This document shows, piece after piece, positions 6,130-8,479 of a stretch of DNA of 8,479 nt (within the stretch, counting starts at the first letter, position 1; each line of letters begins with the position of its first letter). Made by a program: the position numbers and the translations under genes. This DNA comes from Alphaproteobacteria bacterium (lineage in GTDB: Bacteria; Pseudomonadota; Alphaproteobacteria; RF32; UBA3637), in NCBI GenBank assembly GCA_017632555.1, contig JAGBRF010000155.1, positions 1-8,479 of the forward strand, read 5' to 3'. The notes beneath the pieces are model-generated. The model searched no databases. It saw nothing but the letters and a program-made list of their open reading frames with translations, and was not told where the DNA came from.

Positions 6130-7164
6130 TTGAAGACACGTATTCAATCCTTACAAAAACATCATCGCTTTGTTTCTGTTATGCGTAAGCTGCTACCGAT
6201 TTTAGCAGGGGGATTGGTGTTGTCTTTAATGATTTGGCCTCAGATAGTCAAAAGACGGGATTTTATTTCCGATGTTTTGAAAAGCTCTTCCGTTCCGTTA
6301 AACTCAAATGCCAAAATCGATATGAAAGAGGTTATGTTTTATTCCGAAGACGGTAAAGGACAACCTTTTACATTGACGGCTGATAAAATTTGGGAATTAG
6401 ATACGGAAAAACGGATAATTCAGTTGGATGATCCAAAGGGTAAAATGACATTGAATTCCGGGGTGAATGTCTTTTCCGATTCTCCGGTTGCTTTGTTTTA
6501 TCAAGAAAAAGGCCTTGTTTATTTTGAACAAGAAGTTCATTTGGATTCAGACAACGGATATCAAGCCAAAGCGTCAAACGTTAATGTAGATTATCAAAAT
6601 CAAAAGGCTTGGTCGGAAAAGCCGATATATCTTCACGGTGAAAAAATTGATTTGGACGCAACCGGTTTTTATATGCGTCAAAATGGTAATGAAGTGGACT
6701 TTACCGGTCCGACAAAGACCATCTTGAAAGATGCTGAAAAAAAACAAAATATAGTCATTACTGCCGATGGGTTGATGAAGGCACGTCAAAAAACGCAAAC
6801 GATTGCGACCGATAAAAACGTTGTGATTGTTTACGAGCAAAACAAAATTTATTGTGACAAGATGATTGCTCATTTTAAGACAGTTTCAAAAAACACTTAT
6901 GATTTGGCATCTGTTCAGGTTCAAAAAAACGTGAAAATCATTACGCCAAATGAAACAATTACAGGCGATGAAGCTTTTTATGATATTGATAAGGAAAAGG
7001 TCTTTATTACCGGAAAGGTCAATGTTGTAAAAGAAGAAGGTAATGTAACCGGGGACAGAGCTGTTGTCGATATGAAAACCGGATTAAGCCGTTTGGAAAC
7101 AGATAAAAAATCGGGAAAGCAACGTGTAAAAGGAACGCTTTATCCGACAAAAATAAAAAAATAA
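6130..7164 (+). CDS. lptC: LptC-LptA fusion protein (LPS export)
   Basis: This single 344-codon gene appears to encode two LPS-transport proteins in one chain. Residues 1-200 match alphaproteobacterial LptC: a basic N-terminus, a membrane anchor at about 22-39 (LPILAGGLVLSLMIWPQIV), then GQPFTLTADKI, the repeated beta-strand pattern and the usual ending VDFTGPTKTIL. From about residue 206 the pattern of mature LptA (OstA family) begins: IVITADGLMKAR, IYCDKMIAHF, VQKNVKIITPNETITGDEAFYDI, VFITGKVNVVKEEGNVTGDRAVVDMKTG and the end RVKGTLYPTKIKK. LptC alone is about 190 residues and LptA has its own signal peptide; here none is visible at the junction. The LptA part would be periplasmic but tethered to the inner membrane. 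It starts with TTG three bases after kdsD, and lptB follows after 11 bases. An A8 run (6737-6744) marks the junction. The fold assignment is by motif resemblance, not alignment. Confidence 0.85.
   Translation: MKTRIQSLQKHHRFVSVMRKLLPILAGGLVLSLMIWPQIVKRRDFISDVLKSSSVPLNSNAKIDMKEVMFYSEDGKGQPFTLTADKIWELDTEKRIIQLDDPKGKMTLNSGVNVFSDSPVALFYQEKGLVYFEQEVHLDSDNGYQAKASNVNVDYQNQKAWSEKPIYLHGEKIDLDATGFYMRQNGNEVDFTGPTKTILKDAEKKQNIVITADGLMKARQKTQTIATDKNVVIVYEQNKIYCDKMIAHFKTVSKNTYDLASVQVQKNVKIITPNETITGDEAFYDIDKEKVFITGKVNVVKEEGNVTGDRAVVDMKTGLSRLETDKKSGKQRVKGTLYPTKIKK
6737..6744 (+). other. A8 homopolymer at the LptC/LptA junction
   Basis: The eight adenines belong to the codons GAA-AAA-AAA for residues 203-205, exactly between the two domains. 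Loss of one A in the transcript, or a +1 ribosomal slip, leads to TAG at 6752-6754 after only a few altered codons and would release an LptC-only product. This is a sequence fact plus a speculative consequence. Confidence 0.4.
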
Positions 7165-7175
7165 AGGGTGGAACA

Positions 7176-7904
7176 ATGAAAGAAAAAGGATTGGTTGCAA
7201 AAAACATTGGAAAATCATACAAAACACGTACTGTTTTGCGTGATATATCTTTAAGCGTTAAACAAGGCGAAGCTGTTGGACTGTTGGGACCAAACGGCGC
7301 CGGAAAGACGACTTGTTTTTATTGCATCACCGGATTGATTCAACCCAACTTCGGCCAAATCTTTTTGGACGGAATTGATATTACACAAATGCCGATGTAT
7401 CAACGGTCACGTTTGGGAATAGGGTATTTACCGCAGGAATCTTCCATTTTCCGCGGATTGAGTGTGGAAGATAATATAATGGCTATTTTGGAATTGACGG
7501 TTAAAGATCCGACTGAACGTCAAGCAAAGTTGGATTCATTGTTGGGCGAATTTTCCATTTCGCATTTACGTCAATCACCGTCAAAGGCTTTGTCCGGTGG
7601 TGAAAGACGGCGTTTGGAAATTGCACGTGCTTTGGCCAGCAACCCTTCATTTATTTTGTTGGACGAACCTTTGGCCGGTATTGACCCGATTGCCGTGGCT
7701 GAAATACGTAATTTAGTTGCTCATTTGAAAAATAGAGGGTTGGGTGTTTTGATTACTGACCACAACGTTCGCGAAACATTGGGCATTATTGATCGTGCTT
7801 ACATTTTAAGTGATGGTGTTATGTTAAAAGAAGGTACACCGGACGAAATCGTCAAAGACGAACGTGTTCGAAAAATTTATTTGGGTGAAAGTTTTTCGAT
7901 TTAA
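7176..7904 (+). CDS. lptB: LPS export ABC transporter ATP-binding protein LptB
   Basis: LptB is the cytoplasmic ATPase that, with LptF and LptG, extracts LPS from the inner membrane and feeds it to LptC and LptA. The 242 residues carry all ABC ATPase motifs: Walker A GPNGAGKTT (38-46), Q-loop YLPQESS (84-90), signature LSGGERRR (139-146), Walker B FILLDEP (159-165) and the switch His in ITDHNVRE (193-200, His196). IFRGLSVEDNIMAILE and the C-terminal IYLGESFSI are characteristic of LptB rather than of branched-chain amino-acid ABC proteins. AAAGGGTGG precedes the ATG. It is the last gene of the rnd-kdsD-lptCA-lptB run. lptF and lptG are not in the window. Its stop overlaps the stop of the convergent gene by TTAA. 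Confidence 0.96.
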   Translation: MKEKGLVAKNIGKSYKTRTVLRDISLSVKQGEAVGLLGPNGAGKTTCFYCITGLIQPNFGQIFLDGIDITQMPMYQRSRLGIGYLPQESSIFRGLSVEDNIMAILELTVKDPTERQAKLDSLLGEFSISHLRQSPSKALSGGERRRLEIARALASNPSFILLDEPLAGIDPIAVAEIRNLVAHLKNRGLGVLITDHNVRETLGIIDRAYILSDGVMLKEGTPDEIVKDERVRKIYLGESFSI

Positions 7905-8479
7905 TCCCCGTTTTGGTAATCATCAAGTTCTTTGTCTGCTTTCCAACGTTTCCATTTGTAGTTGGCGACTTTGTATGGTTTATAATAATCACTCTTAATT
8001 TTCTTTTTCTGATCTCTTTTGTTTTCTTTTTTTAACAGTTTGTTCAACTTTGACATCCTGAATTCTTTGCTTTTCTTTGGTGTGCTGGCTTTTGCAGTAT
8101 CCATTTCTTTATAGACGAAATCCTTGTATGAATTGCCACCATAGACCAATTGATTCCAAACAGGATAAGAAATTCGGACTGTTGGTGCTATTTCCTGACG
8201 TTCTCTTCCATTATCAACGGAAGTGGCCAAAGCCGATTTTTGAGCTTCAATAAACGTTTCCAAATTATCGTGTTTTTCTTTCGGTAACAAAATCAAAAAG
8301 CCTTTAAACAATCGGCAAAAAGCCGGTTCCAATTTGTTTCTTGATTGAGCTTCGGCCAAATAATTGTCCATTTGGAAACGGAATGTAAGCAGATTGCGAC
8401 ATTCCGCATATTCTTTGCTGTCTTCGATACATCCTTCAATAGTAAAGTATTTTCTTTCTTCTTCCAAAATTTTTTCAAA
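7901..8479 (-). CDS. hypothetical protein, 5' end beyond the window
   Basis: The frame is open from the window edge, giving 192 visible residues; the true start is probably outside, although an internal TTG at 8467 could serve. I do not recognise the family. The first half is mixed alpha-helical in character, with one short hydrophobic stretch (FKGFLILLPKEK, about residues 58-69) too short for a membrane segment, and two Cys (C17, C27) plus C55. An aromatic-rich part (ISYPVWNQLVYGG, about 103-115) follows. From about residue 134 it becomes strongly basic and probably disordered, with runs such as KLLKKENKRDQKKKIK and the Tyr/Trp/Lys-rich YYKPYKVANYKWKRWK, then a short acidic tail. The basic tail suggests nucleic-acid or ribosome contact, but this is only inference. 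It converges on lptB with a 4-nt stop overlap, so it is not part of the lpt operon. Confidence 0.6.
   Translation of the reverse strand, partial: FEKILEEERKYFTIEGCIEDSKEYAECRNLLTFRFQMDNYLAEAQSRNKLEPAFCRLFKGFLILLPKEKHDNLETFIEAQKSALATSVDNGRERQEIAPTVRISYPVWNQLVYGGNSYKDFVYKEMDTAKASTPKKSKEFRMSKLNKLLKKENKRDQKKKIKSDYYKPYKVANYKWKRWKADKELDDYQNGD

Noticed and set aside
1..8479. CRISPR arrays, insertion sequences, integrase genes, phage or defence genes
   Set aside because: No direct repeat arrays, terminal inverted repeats or matching proteins were seen; the window looks like core chromosome.

Overview
The window reads as a chromosomal segment of a low-GC (about 40% by eye) Gram-negative bacterium, most likely an alphaproteobacterium. 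Three things point there: the ParE sequence style, a short HRDC-less RNase D next to an arabinose-5-phosphate isomerase and lpt genes, and the kdtA-lpxK-lpxL order. Placement to order or genus is inference; codon use looks uniform across the window and there is no sign of a mobile element.

Layout. (1) 1-546: 3' end of parE (topoisomerase IV subunit B), plus strand. (2) 543-1139, minus strand: an OmpR-type winged-helix regulator with a shortened, degenerate receiver, converging on parE with a 4-nt stop-stop overlap. (3) 1140-1233: a divergent intergenic region with a good sigma70-type promoter for the plus strand. (4) 1234-4362: a tightly packed operon kdtA-lpxK-lpxL for Kdo transfer, lipid A 4'-phosphorylation and late acylation. 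(5) 4383-4515: a promoter and a tRNA-Leu(CAG) gene with encoded CCA. (6) 4540-7904: rnd (RNase D, exonuclease domain only), kdsD/kpsF (arabinose-5-phosphate isomerase), an lptC-lptA fusion gene, and lptB, with gaps of 3 to 24 bp that suggest co-transcription, possibly with the tRNA. (7) 7901-8479, minus strand: an unrecognised gene, open at the window edge, again converging with a 4-nt overlap.

The genes work together on the outer-membrane lipopolysaccharide. KdsD makes arabinose-5-phosphate for Kdo; KdtA attaches Kdo to lipid IVA; LpxK supplies the 4'-phosphate that KdtA needs on its acceptor; LpxL adds a secondary acyl chain; the LptC/LptA/LptB proteins export the finished molecule. No gene-free stretch exceeds 300 bases.

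The most notable observation is that lptC and lptA are one continuous 344-codon gene. The LptA-like half has no signal peptide of its own and follows directly on the LptC half, which would tether the periplasmic bridge protein to the inner membrane. An A8 run sits exactly at the domain junction, and a one-base slip there reaches a TAG stop within a few codons, so the same gene could also yield a free LptC. That second point is speculative.
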